Assembly (NCBI RefSeq): GCF_024679095.1
Contig: NC_066509.1
Coordinates: 19,593,325 to 19,657,324 of the forward strand
Direction: 5' to 3'
Length of the DNA: 64,000 bases
Source: Eriocheir sinensis
Lineage: Eukaryota; Arthropoda; Malacostraca; Decapoda; Varunidae
Part shown: one piece after another, positions 43,791 through 56,507 of the stretch
Numbering within the stretch: the stretch's first letter is position 1
How the letters are laid out: each line of letters begins with the position of its first letter
Position numbers and translations under genes: made by a program
The notes under the pieces: generated by a model
Told to the model about the DNA's origin: nothing
Databases searched by the model: none
Seen by the model: the letters and a program-made list of their open reading frames with translations, nothing else

Positions 43791-44850
43791 GTTTCATTTC
43801 TTTATGTGTTTTACCTTGTCCTCCTCCTCCTCCTCCTCCTCCTCCTCCTCCTCCTCCTCTGCTACCCCTTTCTTTTCTATATCTGTCTTTTATTCTCTGT
43901 GTATTATCTTTTTATGTAACCTTCCCATTTGCTAACTATCTCTTTACATCACTTTTCTAATTTTCTCTTCTTTATGATATATGTATGCTTTTTATTTTTC
44001 CTTCACTTCATTTTCTTCCTTTGCCGTCTTTTTTCCTCTCTCTCCTCTTTTTCCTTCTTATTTAATGGCCGTTGTTTTTTTTATATCGTCTTTTTCCTTC
44101 TTATTTTACATATCTTCTGACGCTCTCCTTCGCCTTTCAATTTTGTTTTTTTGTTTTTCTAACTTTTGTTGTTGTTTTCACCTTTTGATATTTTTTCCTC
44201 CGAGTTCAATGTGTGTTTGCTCTCATATTTCCATTCCTCTCTCTGCTTTCGCATCATCCTCACTCAATTCTCATCTAAATTTCCTCCACTTCTCCTTGCA
44301 CCCCATCCATATCTTCATCATTCCACACCTCCTCTCCTTAACCTCTTTCACCACTTTCAGAACCTCCTTTTCCTCTTCCTCCTCCTCCTCATCCTCCCTC
44401 CTTGCCACAGTTTAGCTGACTATCACCCTCCTCATCATCTTTTTATTCTTGCTCCTTCTTCTTCTTCCTCTTCTTCTCCACCTTTAGACTTCTCAGGCAT
44501 TTCCTCACCCTCTTTTCATCCTTCTATTTTGGTTCCTTCCTCTTACTCCTCTTTCTTCCAGCTGTTTCTATCTCTGGCCTTGTCCTCTTTCATCTATCCT
44601 TGCTATCCTCCTCCTTCGACTCTTCTTCCTTTTCCTCTTCTTTCCATTAGCCCATCACCTTTCAATCTTGCTCCCTCCCTCCTTCTTTTCCTCCTTCCTA
44701 GCCATTTCCTTGCCTTCCTCCTTCTCCTATTCTTCCTTCTTCCTCAGTTATGTCCTCACACCTCCTTCACCCCTCCTCTTCTTATCCTCCTCCTCCTCCT
44801 CCTCCTCTCCTTCCTCCTCGTCTTCCTTCTCTAGTCCTTTTCATTTCCCA
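43791..44850. repeat. polypyrimidine DNA with (CTC)n
   Basis: CTC units at 43820-43862, then about 1 kb of T/C-rich sequence with TCC clusters near 44380 and 44785. Confidence 0.78.
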
Positions 44851-45425
44851 CATTTCCGTCAGTGGAATCTAAGCTGGCTGGCATGACGTGGAGAGAATGT
44901 AAATCATCAGCTCTCTCGAGGTGGCTGGGCTGCTGAGAGTGATTCAGAAATTATCCGTGAATAAAATGGGTTTTAGCCGAAGGACGGACACCTTGAACCC
45001 TCTCCTTCTCTCGCCCTTCCTTCTCACTTGCGATGTTAATGGAATTATTAAACATAGGTCGTCCTGTCTCCCCAGTAAGAAGGCCTCTTTATTTAGCTGT
45101 CAGAAGTCTTCACGGGCGATGGAGAATCATAATGGAGAATAGGTGCACGTCCTCGTTTGGCAGTTGATTGAAGTTAACGCTTTTAATTCGTTTCAAGTTT
45201 AATGGTTTGCTGATAACGTCACACTGATGTGGCCAAATAAATACGTCGATAGCGACTTGTGAATAGATAGATAGATGAATAGAATAGATAGGGTAGATGA
45301 AGAGACGGAATGTTTTACGATACCCGTCAGATAAAGGTTGGATCCTTTTTTTTTCTTTTTCCTCTCATGATGTTCCTAATCAGATACTTACTACAATAAT
45401 AACTAACTTCACTGACTGGCTGACT
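44851..45425. other. unassigned unique-looking DNA
   Basis: About 570 bp of mixed composition with a short (GATA)n-like patch at 45265-45290. No gene seen. Confidence 0.5.
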
Positions 45426-45655
45426 AGTACTACTACTACTACTACTACTACTATCTATACCTACAACCACCATCAGCCACTACCACCACCACCAAAATAC
45501 CACGCCGCCTGCCTACCACCACCACCAAAGCCACCACCACCATGCCACCTTAAAGCCACCACCACCACCACCACCACCACTACAGCCCCCCACCACCACT
45601 CACCACTACCACCCTCTACCCCCACCACCACCACTCCACTTACCACACACGAGGC
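45426..45655. repeat. (ACT)n and (CCA)n-rich trinucleotide repeats
   Basis: ACT units at 45427-45451, then degenerate CCA/CAC repeats to about 45650. Thr/Pro/His frames are compositional. Confidence 0.9.
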
Positions 45656-46300
45656 CGTCGCTCATAATACCATCACAGTTAGGCCATTTCAAATATTGCT
45701 GCTAAGTTGCATCCCAGTAAATTAGTTTCTATATCCATATTAATATTTGGGACATAATTTCATTAAAAGTGCCGTAAAGGTAAAATGTTTTCATAGCGGA
45801 ATATTTCGGCCCGCTCGCTTGTTTTTATTTATTTTTATTTATTTTACGTTACTTTTTATACTTTTTTTATGTATTGCCATCAACAAACTCACGCACTGAT
45901 TTTGTTTCCCATTAATTCTTTCCGCCTTTCGATTCCCCAGTTTTTTTTTTCCTTGTTTTTTCCTTTTGATATTTTTTCCCCCCAGCTGAGTTCAATGGCC
46001 ATGAGCGTTGTAGATTTTCTCCATATTTTCTTTCTTTTTCTTGTCATTAATTTGATTCCACCATATTTTTCAGTCAGTGGTACATGGCGCCGGACCAGTA
46101 TTAAAAAAAAAATATTTGCCATACCAAAGATGATCCACGTGTTTTTTTTTTTTTCTGGTTGTTTGTTTTTTTATTTCTGGTCAGCAACTCTCTGGTGTTT
46201 CAAGGTGTTTGAATGCGTGTTTGTCCGTTATGTCATGTTCTTGTTTATTTAAGTGTGTATTTTGTTTTGAGTTGTTTTATGTTTGTGTGTGTCTGTTTTG
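45656..46300. other. T-rich DNA without recognised features
   Basis: AT-rich with T runs (45942, 46140). Nothing supported. Confidence 0.5.
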
Positions 46301-47170
46301 TTTCTCTCATTATTAATACTGTCTATCTGTTTCTGTATTTTCTTCCGCTCTTTACATCAATCTCTATTCCATTCAATTTTCTCTCCTTATTTTCTTCCTC
46401 CTCCCTTGCTATTCACTCATCCTTCGTTCGTTCGGTTACATTCGTTCATTTCCTTCCTTATCTCTATCCTTACCGCTGATCCTCATTCATCCTTCCTCTC
46501 TTTTATCTCCCTCCATCTTCCCTATCTTCCCTCCCTGTCTTTTGTTTCTCTCCATCCTCATCATCATCCATCAGTCCATTCAAATCCATTCCTTTTTCTT
46601 CCTTTTATCGCTTTTCTTTCTCCCATCCACATCATTTTCACCCCATCCTTCTTTCTTCCTATCTGCCTTCCTTCCTTCATTCCTTCCTCTCCTTCCTTCT
46701 TCCTTCCTTCCTTCCTTCCTTTATCTCCTCCCATCCACGCAGCTCATTTCTTTCCATCCTTCTTCTCTTCCTATCTTCCCTTCCTTCCTTTCTTCCTTCT
46801 CACTCTCCTTCCTTCTTTCCCTCCTTCTTTCCCTCCTTCCTTCCTTCTTCCTGTACCTTCTTCCTTCCTACTTTCCTTTCTTTTCCTTCCTTCCTTCATT
46901 CCTTTCTTCTTTTTCTTTCTTCTCCTTCCTTCTATTCTCTTCCTTCCTTCCTTTTCTTCCTATCTACATCCGACCTGCCATCTTTCCCTCTTCCTTTCTT
47001 CCTCCTCCTCCTCTTATCATATCCTTCCATCCCACCATCTCCTTCCTCCCACTCAATAAGCTCATCTCTGTCTCATCCAGCATCCCTCCTTGCAGCATCT
47101 CCTCCCACCTTCTCCCTCTCTCTCTTCCAGCATCTTCCTCATCTCCACCTCTCCTCAGCCTCCCTCCATA
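46301..47170. repeat. polypyrimidine DNA with (TTCC)n
   Basis: C/T-rich; TTCC and TTCCTTCT units from 46665 to 46970. Confidence 0.8.
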
Positions 47171-47381
47171 GGAACACCCCAGCATCCGATACCCACTTTT
47201 GTGCGGTCGAGGTATACCGATTAATAACACAAGAGGACGGACTGGGGAGACAAAAAACTGAGGGAGTGATGAACAACCGAAAAAAGAAAATGTATATATA
47301 TTATCCCGAAACAATGGAGGATCGCGGACAAAAGACTTCGGAAGATTCGGACACAATGATTGAGGAGGGACGAATATTCTC

Positions 47382-47400
47382 TCTCTATCTCTCTCTCTCG

Positions 47401-47460
<60 letters not shown>
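47382..47460. repeat. (CT)n microsatellite
   Basis: Imperfect then pure CT array. Confidence 0.93.
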
Positions 47461-47465
<5 letters not shown>

Positions 47466-47710
47466 CTCTGAAGTGACCAGCTACTTCATCTACTGGGTTG
47501 TATATTAGGTTTGATAATTGGACGGAGAACGGGACGGAATATTGGTCATTTGATGTCATTCGATGGTGTCATGTTAATGAAGAAGTTACTTAGGGGGAGA
47601 GAGGGAAAAAGGGGGAGAGTAGGGAGGGGAAGGGAGTGAGTGGGAGGGGAAGGGAAGGAAGGAGGCCTGGAAGGAGGGGAAGGCTAGAGAAGAAGAGGAA
47701 GGAGGAAGCC

Positions 47711-48951
47711 CAGGGTTGAAAAAACCAGGTTTCGTAAAAAAATAAAAAGTTTTGGGGGGGCTTGGTTTTTTTTTTCATCGTGATATAATCTATTTAAATA
47801 ATCAATTAAAAGTTGTACAAACAAAAGGTTTGAAGTGTTATCTGAAGGACAGACACTTGTGGTCCTGTTGATGGCGGTTGTTAACTTGTACTGGTACAGG
47901 AAATGAACGGGTGAGGCCAGGGTCACTCAGCACACTCCTCAGTTCCTCAGTCTTTCCTTGTCGTGAGGAGAGGGACTCACACTGTTTAATTGTTGTGCTT
48001 AGCAGGGCACCCTGGTGCGGTTAGTAGTTACCCTATTATATATTTAGTATAAATAATACTTTATGAAATTTAGAGAGAGAAAAGTAGTGTTGTTTCCTGT
48101 GTCAATATTATTGTGTGTTATCACTTTGACCAGAGGTTTTCGACCTGGGGTACGCCGTACCCAGGCGGTACTATAAAAGTCTGTCAGGAGGTTTGGTACT
48201 CCTTCACGGGTCGTTGGGCTGAGGGGCTGGCCGCCCACTGACTTCCATACTGTACGCGTACTGGATACGAGGAGAAGAGGCGCAGGGAAATTATTGAGTC
48301 AGGCACGCACCACTCGACAGTCGTGAACGGAGAACTTTAGGAGATTGGTGTTGCTGCTTTTTTGCAGGTTGGTCGTGGCTACTGCCTTTACTGATACAGT
48401 AATGTCGGAATGCTGTGTCGATTTCAGCTTAACATTATTATCGCAAGAAGCGTGTGGCATTGGCAAGTATAAGATTGGCCCTTGGCTTATTCTTAATGGA
48501 AAAGGTTGATGAAATAAAGAAAACACGGTATTTTTCATGTGTTCACGAAGTGGTGTTGCCAAAACGATAGCAGCGATGTATAGTTTGGATGACAGATGGC
48601 CTTGTAATTTCAGTGTGATTTGTGGTGTGACTGTGTGATATGGCTGGGTGTAATGTGGATGATATCGAGTGTGGTTTGGCTTGTTTAAACGTGTCGGCCA
48701 GCGTGGTGGTGGTGTGATGATGTGTACAGGTGTCAAAGCAAAAACTAGAACACAAGCAAATAAAGATGAGCGAAAAAAAACACATGACTGATGTTATTTA
48801 TATATTTTTTTTTTTTGGGAAAGATCTTTATAGATTGTAATACTTTTTTTTTATTTTCATGTACATATAGACTATGAACCTTATTTATCAAATGTTTTTT
48901 CCGGGGGGCAAGACTTTTTGGAGGTGCTTTTTTTTTTTAATACCAACCCTG
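47711..48951. mobile_element. hAT-like non-autonomous element with CAGGGTTG termini
   Basis: The left end CAGGGTTGAAAAAACCAGG and the reverse complement of the right end, CAGGGTTGGTATTAAAAAAA, share an 8-bp perfect terminus and A-rich subterminal DNA. Both sides have a G run (TTTTGGGGGGG near 47751-47760; CCGGGGGG at 48901-48908). Flanks GAGGAAGC (47702-47709) and GAGGAAGG (48952-48959) form a 7/8 match, the hAT duplication size, though the region is rich in such purines. No transposase is present. Confidence 0.6.
48131..48185 (+). repeat. hAT-type terminus CAGAGGTTTTCGACCTGGGG
   Basis: The string and its GGTACGCCGTACCCAGGCGG continuation look like the left end of another hAT family. A plausible partner (reverse complement CAGCGGTTCCCAAAGGAGGG) lies at 49221-49244 and matches 12 of 20 positions. 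This pairing crosses the element at 47711-48951, so only one of the two pairings can be simple. Confidence 0.45.
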
Positions 48952-49244
48952 GAGGAAGGAAATTTAGTAAGGAAAGAAAGAAGTTACGGGGAAGGAAGGG
49001 TTGGGTAGAGGGGGAGGAGTGAGGTGTAGAGATCAGTGTCTTTACGTCCACGTATTCGTCTTCGTTCTTTATGCTGTGGTTTTCATTTTCTTCTCTGTCC
49101 TTTTTTTGTAGTGACCCTATCCCCCCCTCTCTCTCTCTCTCTGGGATCATCCGTACCATCTCTCTCAGCACACCCCTAGGGGATCAGCCTTCACGTGTCC
49201 TGTGCAGCTCACGTCACAGAGTTGCCCTCCTTTGGGAACCGCTG

Positions 49245-49785
49245 CTTTAACTAAGCAACACATGGAAAGAAAAATGTGCATTTCTTTATAGCATATATTA
49301 ACTTAACAGGTCTACAAAATATACCTAGAACATTAATGATGAAACCTCATGTATCAGTTGGCAATACCATGGAGGAATAAACAAATAAAGAACTTAAAAA
49401 TTAAATAAAAAGTAAAAAATATTTATTATATTATGCTACATGAATGGCACTTTCATACATTATTGAGAGAGATTCAAGTAGTAAACTGTTGCATCCATAT
49501 CCATATCAAATTCATACTAATAATAAATACTAAGTAAGGCTTCATGAATACTAGGAAAATAAGTACAGATATTCCTTTCCTTTCAAGAAAAGAAAAAGAG
49601 TTATACACATACATGTAATTAGTTTCAACCCCACAATGCTAATCTTCCATCAAATATACAGAGTTGAAATTTACAATATAAATAAAGTGAATATATTACA
49701 TACATAAGATACTTAGATACAACTAATATTTTTTTTTTGCTGGTAATTGATTGGCGCGTGTGTGTGTGACCAATAATGATAATTG

Positions 49786-49820
<35 letters not shown>

Positions 49821-50590
49821 GTGAAGAATAGAAAGTACGGTTTACATAATAAAGTCAGAAATGGAAAATTGATTCATTCTCATGGGCAGTATGTAACTCT
49901 GTAATCTTACTTGCATTAGGGGTTGGAGTGCATGAGCAATATATGTGAAAAACTGGACCCTCAGAGTGGTAGTAAGTATTTAGCTTTGCAGGTGATCAGA
50001 CCCCTTTCTGCAAATGGAAAAAATGCTTCTTATTAGTTATTGACATAGTCTTACATATTTCTTATATTGCACTATTGACAGTTCTGTTTCCTCATAATGT
50101 CCTGTCTTGAAAATCAATTACCTTGTTTCATCTAACAAAATTCAGCCTGCAAGTATGAGGAAGACATGAGAATAAAACAATCCTACTTCGTCATCTTTAT
50201 CAATCTCTTCAAAGACCATGAAACTATTTGTTCACCAACGTATCACCTATCACCTATTTTGACAGGAATTAGGTTTTTTTTTGAAAAAAAACTGGAAAGG
50301 AAAAGTGGGTGATTGAAAAAGAAACGTTAAGAAAAAATGGAATATTGAAGATAGAAAAGTTACAGGAAAAAAAAATAGTATAAACAAAAACTGAAATGGC
50401 AAAGGCCTTAAGTGAAAAATAGGAAGTGTAAAAGATAGTAGATATTGAAAAAGTTTTGGAACATTTAAAGAAGCTGTATTATAAACAAAATAAGTGTTAG
50501 GGATGAAAGTGGTGAGGGATGGAAAAAAATTCATGGTAGACAGAAGAGATAAGGAGGAAAGTAAAAAAAGAGGACTTTAAGAAAACTCAA
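49245..50590. other. AT-rich DNA, no gene recognised
   Basis: About 1.3 kb of AT-rich sequence with a (TG)n array at 49786-49819. No coding region or element ends were identified. Confidence 0.5.
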
Positions 50591-50599
50591 GAAAGAATT

Positions 50600-52585
50600 A
50601 TGCTGGAGAGCAAGTAAAAGGGAAAGGAAAAAAATAATTATAAAAAAAAGAATGCAAGATGAAATTAAGACAAGCAATAAAAAGAAAAGTAAGAAGAGTA
50701 GCTGAAGACTTTGGAAAAAGACTAAGTGAAAAATATATAGGGCACAAAATCATATTGGAAAGAAGTAAAAACGAAAGAAATGCAGAAAATATCTCCCAAG
50801 TAAAAATAAATGAAGTTATGGATGAGAATGGAATGACGTTAAAAGACAGGGAAGCTGTGAAGGAGAGATGGAGAGAATATTTAAAAAACTTAACGAATTT
50901 TAGGATGGACATCCAGCAGCTGTAACAGCAGCAGTTTTGAGTAGAAGGTAGGAGGAGTATATAAAGAAGTATAACATATGAAGCAGTAAATCAAGCAATA
51001 AAAGATTAAAAATGGAAAGGCGAAAAAGCAGGAATTGATGGAATCACAGCAGAAATGTTGAAGTGTGAAGGAGAGGTAGTTACTGAATGGATGGTCAGGA
51101 TTCTGTGAAGTGGCATGGGAGGGGGGGGGTTGCCAGCAGACTGAACAAAGCCATCATTGTCCCAGTTTACAAGAGGAAGGGCAGGAGAGGGAGGTAGGAG
51201 CTATAGAGTTTAAGTCTCCAAGTATACACGGAAAGGTATAGAAGGGTGAAAAGGCTTACAGAAAAGAAAATCTGTGAAGAACAAGGAGGCTTCAGGAAGG
51301 AAAGGATGTGTGGATCAGATATTTTCCTTCAGGATGATAGTAGAAAAAACAATAGCAAAAAGAAAGAAACCATACACTGCCTTCATGGATTAGGAAAAAG
51401 CTACGACGAGTCGATTGGATTGCATTGTGGGATGTTTTAAAGATTTATGGTGTGGAAGGAAACTGCTTAGTGCAATAAAGTGTTTTATGAGAATGCATGT
51501 GTCAAAATTAGTGGAGAAAATAGTGAACATTTTTATATAAAAGTGGGCTTAAGACAAGGGTGCGTCATGTCACCATGGTTATTCAATATTTATATGGATG
51601 GTGTTATGAGAGAAATGAAGGGCAAAGTTGGGGAGTTGGAGTTAAAATGTATGCTGAGGGAAGGAAGTGGGTGCTGAATTCAATCTTATTTGCTGATGAC
51701 ATGGTGCTCATTGCAGAAAATGAAAGTGACTTACAAAATTTGGTCAGTGTTTTTGATAGGGTATGTAAAAGGAGAAAGCTGAAAGTAAATGTCAACAAAA
51801 GTAAAGTGATGGTTTGTGAGTTAAGTAGAAGTGAGGTTGTAGATTTTGTATGCCCATATAGAGTGGGAACTGAATGTGAAAAAAATGCTAAATAATTTTG
51901 AATGGTGAAGAAATGGAGGAGGTCAATGAGTTTAAGTATCTTGATCAGTTATGTGCAAGCATGGTAATACGGAGGGTGAGACAAGAGAAAGGGCATTGCA
52001 AGGAAGAAGGGTGGTAGGGTCTTTGGGACGTATCATGAATGGCAGAAGTGTGAGCATGGAGGTAAAGAAGGATTTGAAAAATACAATAATAGTACCAACC
52101 CTCACATATGCAAGTGAAACATGGGCCTGGAATGAAAGTCAAAGGTCTAGAGTGTAGGCAGTGGAAATGAGTTATTTGAGGAGTGCATGTGGTGTGAGTA
52201 GAATGGATGGAATAAGTAATTAAAGTGTGTATGAACGTTTTGGAATATGTCACGGGGGTGAAGGGAAGAGGTGTTGATTGGTGGAAGAAGTGAAGTGACA
52301 CTTTAAAATAGTTTGGTCACATGGAGCAAATGGAGGAGAGTGAGATGACCAGGATGGTGTATGTGAGTGAGATGGAGGGAGGGAATAGAGGACGACCTCC
52401 AATGAAATGGAGAGAGAGGATGCAGGCGTGCGTTAGGGAGAAGGGGAAAGATCCTTGAGAAACTTTGTGCAGACAAGGAGGAGTGTCTGGATAGAAAAAA
52501 GATGGAAACTCTTCTGCCATGGCCATTCCTGGTAGGAGCTCCTTCAGCATGCGTCCCGATGAAATGATGATAAAGATTGACCTTA
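50600..52585 (+). mobile_element. RTE-like LINE, 5'-truncated
   Basis: The copy begins in the linker before the RT (VAEDFGKRLSEKYIGHK from 50659) and carries the RT and C-terminal region in several frames. It ends near 52585 after GATGAAATGATGATAAAG, a short GAT-rich 3' end of the kind seen in RTE elements. No AP endonuclease is left. The style of the RT motifs differs from the Jockey and CR1 copies here. Confidence 0.78.
50659..52480 (+). pseudogene. RTE-like reverse transcriptase
   Basis: Readable blocks are AGIDGITAEMLKCEGE (about 51030), LPADxTKAIIVPVYKRKG (51135-51180), ICEEQGGFRKERMCGSDIF (about 51275-51320), FYENACVKISGENSEHFYIK, VGLRQGCVMSPWLFNIYMDG (51543-51602), then one frame over LNSILFADDMVLIAENESDL with the FADD box intact (about 51675-51735) and CKRRKLKVNVNKSKVMV. 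The C-terminal part has a TYASETWAWNESQRSRV segment (52100-52150) and GGNRGRPPMKWRERMQACVR (about 52380-52440). Stops and shifts lie at about 50923, 51210, 51440, 51650 and 51895. Dead copy. Confidence 0.82.
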
Positions 52586-52818
52586 ACCTGTATTTGAGAT
52601 AATTCGCTGAAGCCTGTGCATATAACACCTGTAAGGAGGGGTTGGGGGCAGTGAGATTAGCTTAGGAAGCTGGTTGGAGGTCACGACTCTGATTTACAAC
52701 AGTGCAGCCCTGCTGTAAAGAAATATTCAATTTTATCTAACTAGTTTTATATAGCACAGCTATCATTTGATGTGAATATGCAGAATGAAACAATTAACAT
52801 TTCAGTGCATCCCAAGAG

Positions 52819-53375
52819 AAATCGTTCTTGCATGAAAGACCTGTGAAATCCAAGCGAAATGAGCTTTAAAAATATTGTTTACATTACATACTGAGTACCT
52901 GCTTTGGGTGAATCTTTGTGCCTTCAGCGAAATTATCAGAACATTTGAGGCCAGGCATCTCGGCAGAAAGCGAGCCTCCTTTGTTTATTGTCTGTGTGCG
53001 ATAATGGCATCCATCCAATAGTGTTTTCCTCCACCCACAACTCCTGGCTCTAAAGCCATCACCTTTGAACTGCCTACACTCCTGGTAGCGGCATCACCTT
53101 TGACCTGTTCATGCTTCTGGTAGTGGCAGTCGTCCACCCAAGGTCTTGGATCATCTCGCACAACAACCTGCAATCATTTGAGGGTGAAGTATAATATGCT
53201 GGGAGCGAAGCCGGTAACCTCACTGAGACACAAAACACCTGGCCTTCCCTAGTCTTGGAGAGAGAGGGTGGGGCTGATACATGCATGGCAGAACTCAGCA
53301 AACAATGTAATGTAAATAGATTTTCAAGAAGCCCAATTTGGCTTGATTTCACAGGGCTTTCATGCAAGAACGATT
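52819..53375. mobile_element. 557-bp element with long terminal inverted repeats
   Basis: The left end AATCGTTCTTGCATGAAAGA followed by CCTGTGAAATCCAAGC matches the reverse complement of the right end (AATCGTTCTTGCATGAAAGC, CCTGTGAAATCAAGCC) with few mismatches over about 40 bp. Similarity continues more weakly to about 80 bp (ATTTACATTACAT). The interior is non-coding and holds two similar units (GCCATCACCTTTGAACTG at about 53057, GGCATCACCTTTGACCTG at about 53092). It has the form of a MITE or foldback element. Flanking bases show no clear duplication, so the superfamily is unknown. Confidence 0.78.
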
Positions 53376-55588
53376 ATGGATGAGGAAATGCCTAATAGCA
53401 TTTATATTTTTTCTCATTTACCAATAAATAAAACAATGAGAATGATCGCTACATTATTACTAATGTTAGATCACTTATTATATTGAAGTGTAATTGTTGA
53501 AAGTCCAAACGAAATACAGATAATTTATGATGATTGAAAAAATACTTTGTAATTCTTTACAAGAACTCCGCTACTCCAGTGCCCCCCCCCCCCAAAAACA
53601 ACCCTGGGGGGAAAGGGAGATTGACTGAAATATGGGACTCCCAAATTTACACCCCAAATCCTAAAATAGAGTAAATTTTCTACTCTAAAAGTGTACTGAA
53701 CTGCGTATATCTGACAGCTACACTGTACGTCAAGTATATTTAAACTTCTCCAACCTGTCTTTACCTAACCAAAACTGACCCTCCCTCTGCTAGGTTAGGT
53801 TAGAATAGATTACAAGACAATATATTAATGAACTCCTTAAACATTTAACTGAGAATTTTCCCTATCCTAGGAAATATTTTATAGTAGTTTTGGAAGCCCA
53901 TTTTTCAGTTAATTTGACTCCTTCACAACCCCAATTCTCCACAGGTTCCTAGGCTTGTCTTGGGGGTAGGGCAGGGCTGAGCAGAGGAGGCGGATTTCTT
54001 GTAAAGAGTACCAGTAGCTCAAGCGTGGGCCTGTGACCCAATAGTCGCTGGCTGGCAACTCTGGAATAATACCTCATTAACTGAAGATGGTCACTATAGT
54101 AAGAATGGGAGGGGAAAATGATCAGGATAGTGATTTCATTGCTTTCCTAAAGTCCACCACAGGTCGAAATGAACCATCCTTTTGGTGGGATAAAAGTGAT
54201 GAATTCACGGGAATGTGATTCTGAATGACTCCTTGAGCAAACATGTCATCCCCTCCTCTCTTCCTCCCCTTCATCCCCTCCCCCTCGTCTCCACACAGCA
54301 GTTTATACATATCCCGGCTGCTCATTATCATTAATACGCAGCCTTGAGTCAGGTCTAATGGCCTCGCATCACAGCCAATTAATTAAGCGGCACAGCTGAA
54401 GACAAAGTCCCGGACGATAGGCCTTGTGTCTGTGTCCGCTGCTGCTCTGTCCTCTATTTTACATGTGTTTTCTTTATAATATTCCGTCTTTAATCCGAGT
54501 TTGTTTTTCCTAGCGCCACCGAGAGTTCTTTCCGCCTGGGTACGTGTGGGGAGGGGGATGAGAGGTGTAGGGTATGTGGCCATTTGTGGAGGCAGGAGGA
54601 GGGTGTCTTGTTTTCATCATTATCTCATGTAATTCTCCTCATCTCTTTGGGTTCCTTTTGATTTTTATGAATTGTAAGCATTTTTTTTAAAGAATGTATT
54701 TTTTGTTGTTGGAAGGAAAGCTTTATTATCGTTAGTAAGGAACGTTTTAAAATGTCAAGTTTACTTTTTGAATTCTTTAGCATCTTACATATTTTATTCA
54801 CAGTTTCATTGACGTTGAAATGTTGGTTTGCTCGAGAGTAATTTCAAGCACCTTGCATACTCATTCACCTATCTTCATTATTTTATGTAAATTTGAATAT
54901 GTTTACATTTGGATTTCCTCCGATTACATTTTCCTTTCTTGAGTCAAGATAAGACACTTGTCCAATCAAAAGTATTATTTTTTTAAGCACGTTCTGCACT
55001 AATATATGAATGCTGTATGATTTTCTACCAAGGTATATCAAAGTTGTCATGTACACTTCTTTACAGATTTAAACCTTTGGAGTGAGGGTTATTCAACTCA
55101 ATATGTTCTTAAGTGTTCTTCTTATACCTCGGGAGCAATCTTTTTTTTTTTCATTATTTCATCTTTCAAATAGCCTGTCTCATCTACCAAATTATAGGAC
55201 AGGGGAAATATTGTGCCAAGTTCTAAGGCTGTATTTCATTCCCATTACTACGCCAATCTCTTCATCCTTGTTTAATATATTTCGAATTTGCTTCTCCTTG
55301 CTGTTCACTTTCATTCAAGTTAACATCAAAGTGCAAAATGGAATAAAATAGTGAAAGTCGAGATAAGTTGTTTAATTCAGAAGGCATTTATTTTTCGTTG
55401 AAAGATGTCGCTTCCTACTAACTTGAGTTAGTGGCAGGGTTTTCTGCATCCCAGGACAAAGGCATCAAAAGCGTGACCTGATATTTCTTTTGTGCCCGAG
55501 AGTTTATTGTTTCATGACGTGTTGATTAGGTGGAGTCTGAGAGCGTGGGAAAAGATGCATACACCTGAGACCTGCAGACAATTGGCAA
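53376..55588. other. unassigned AT-rich DNA
   Basis: About 2.2 kb with no recognised coding region. There is a C run at 53582-53593, two TTAGG-like units at 53791-53803 and short frames without motifs. Confidence 0.5.
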
Positions 55589-55592
55589 CACA

Positions 55593-55636
<44 letters not shown>
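55589..55636. repeat. (CA)n microsatellite
   Basis: CA array with one CC interruption. Confidence 0.93.
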
Positions 55637-55638
<2 letters not shown>

Positions 55639-56398
55639 AAACATAAAAATAAATAGCATAAAAATAAGACAGAAATAAATGGAATAGAGAGTAAAATAAA
55701 AACTAAAACTAATTAAACTGAATAAATAAATACATAAATAGATATATAGAGAAAAAATATAAACAAATACATCTAAAAGTGAATGAAAATGAACATATAA
55801 AAGATAATAACTCTGATAATCGCTTCTGATCTCAACGTCAGCAAAAAAGGAAACAATAAAAATAAGAATCATGATATTAATAATCGTAATATTAATAAAA
55901 CGAAGAATAACAGAAAAGCTCTTTTTAGTAAGAATACGAGGATAATCTGAAGACTCGCACAATACCTTTAATCTTCTTTTTCGGAGGAGATTTCTACCTA
56001 TGAATTATTTTGGGAGACTAGCGTATTAACGCCGCAAATAAATATAACGACTTTTCGTCTACTCAGAATAAACGCGAACAATGGCGCTCAAAACTCTCCA
56101 TTGTAACTGAGACACCTTTCCTCCCTCTTGCTCCCAGCCCTCTTCATTCCCCTCCCTTGCTCCTCCTCCCTCCCTTTACTTCCCCTCCCTCCCTTTTCTA
56201 TCACTAGCTTCCTAACTTCCTTCCCTTCCTCCTTACGTCCTCTTTCTCTCTTCTCCTTCCTCTCCCTCATTCCTCCCTCTCATCTCCTTTCTCCCCATCC
56301 CCCTTCTCTTGCCCTTGCCCCAATTAACGCTTCTGTACCAAGTCCACCTGGAAAAATGTCCCACCAACACCTTTTGACACTGATAGAGAGACTTCCTC

Positions 56399-56399
<1 letters not shown>
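55637..56399. other. AT-rich then polypyrimidine DNA
   Basis: AAATA-rich degenerate sequence to about 55930, mixed DNA, then a C/T-rich block at 56110-56320. No gene. Confidence 0.55.

Positions 56400-56460
<61 letters not shown>
56400..56460. repeat. (TG)n microsatellite
   Basis: About 30 GT units just upstream of the ORF starting at 56508. Confidence 0.95.
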
Positions 56461-56463
<3 letters not shown>

Positions 56464-56507
56464 ATCAATTTGTGTATTCCCACTATCCACAACTCTTGCA
56501 ATTTATC

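Noticed and set aside
53791..53803. Interstitial telomeric repeat (TTAGG)n
   Set aside because: Only about two units, expected by chance.
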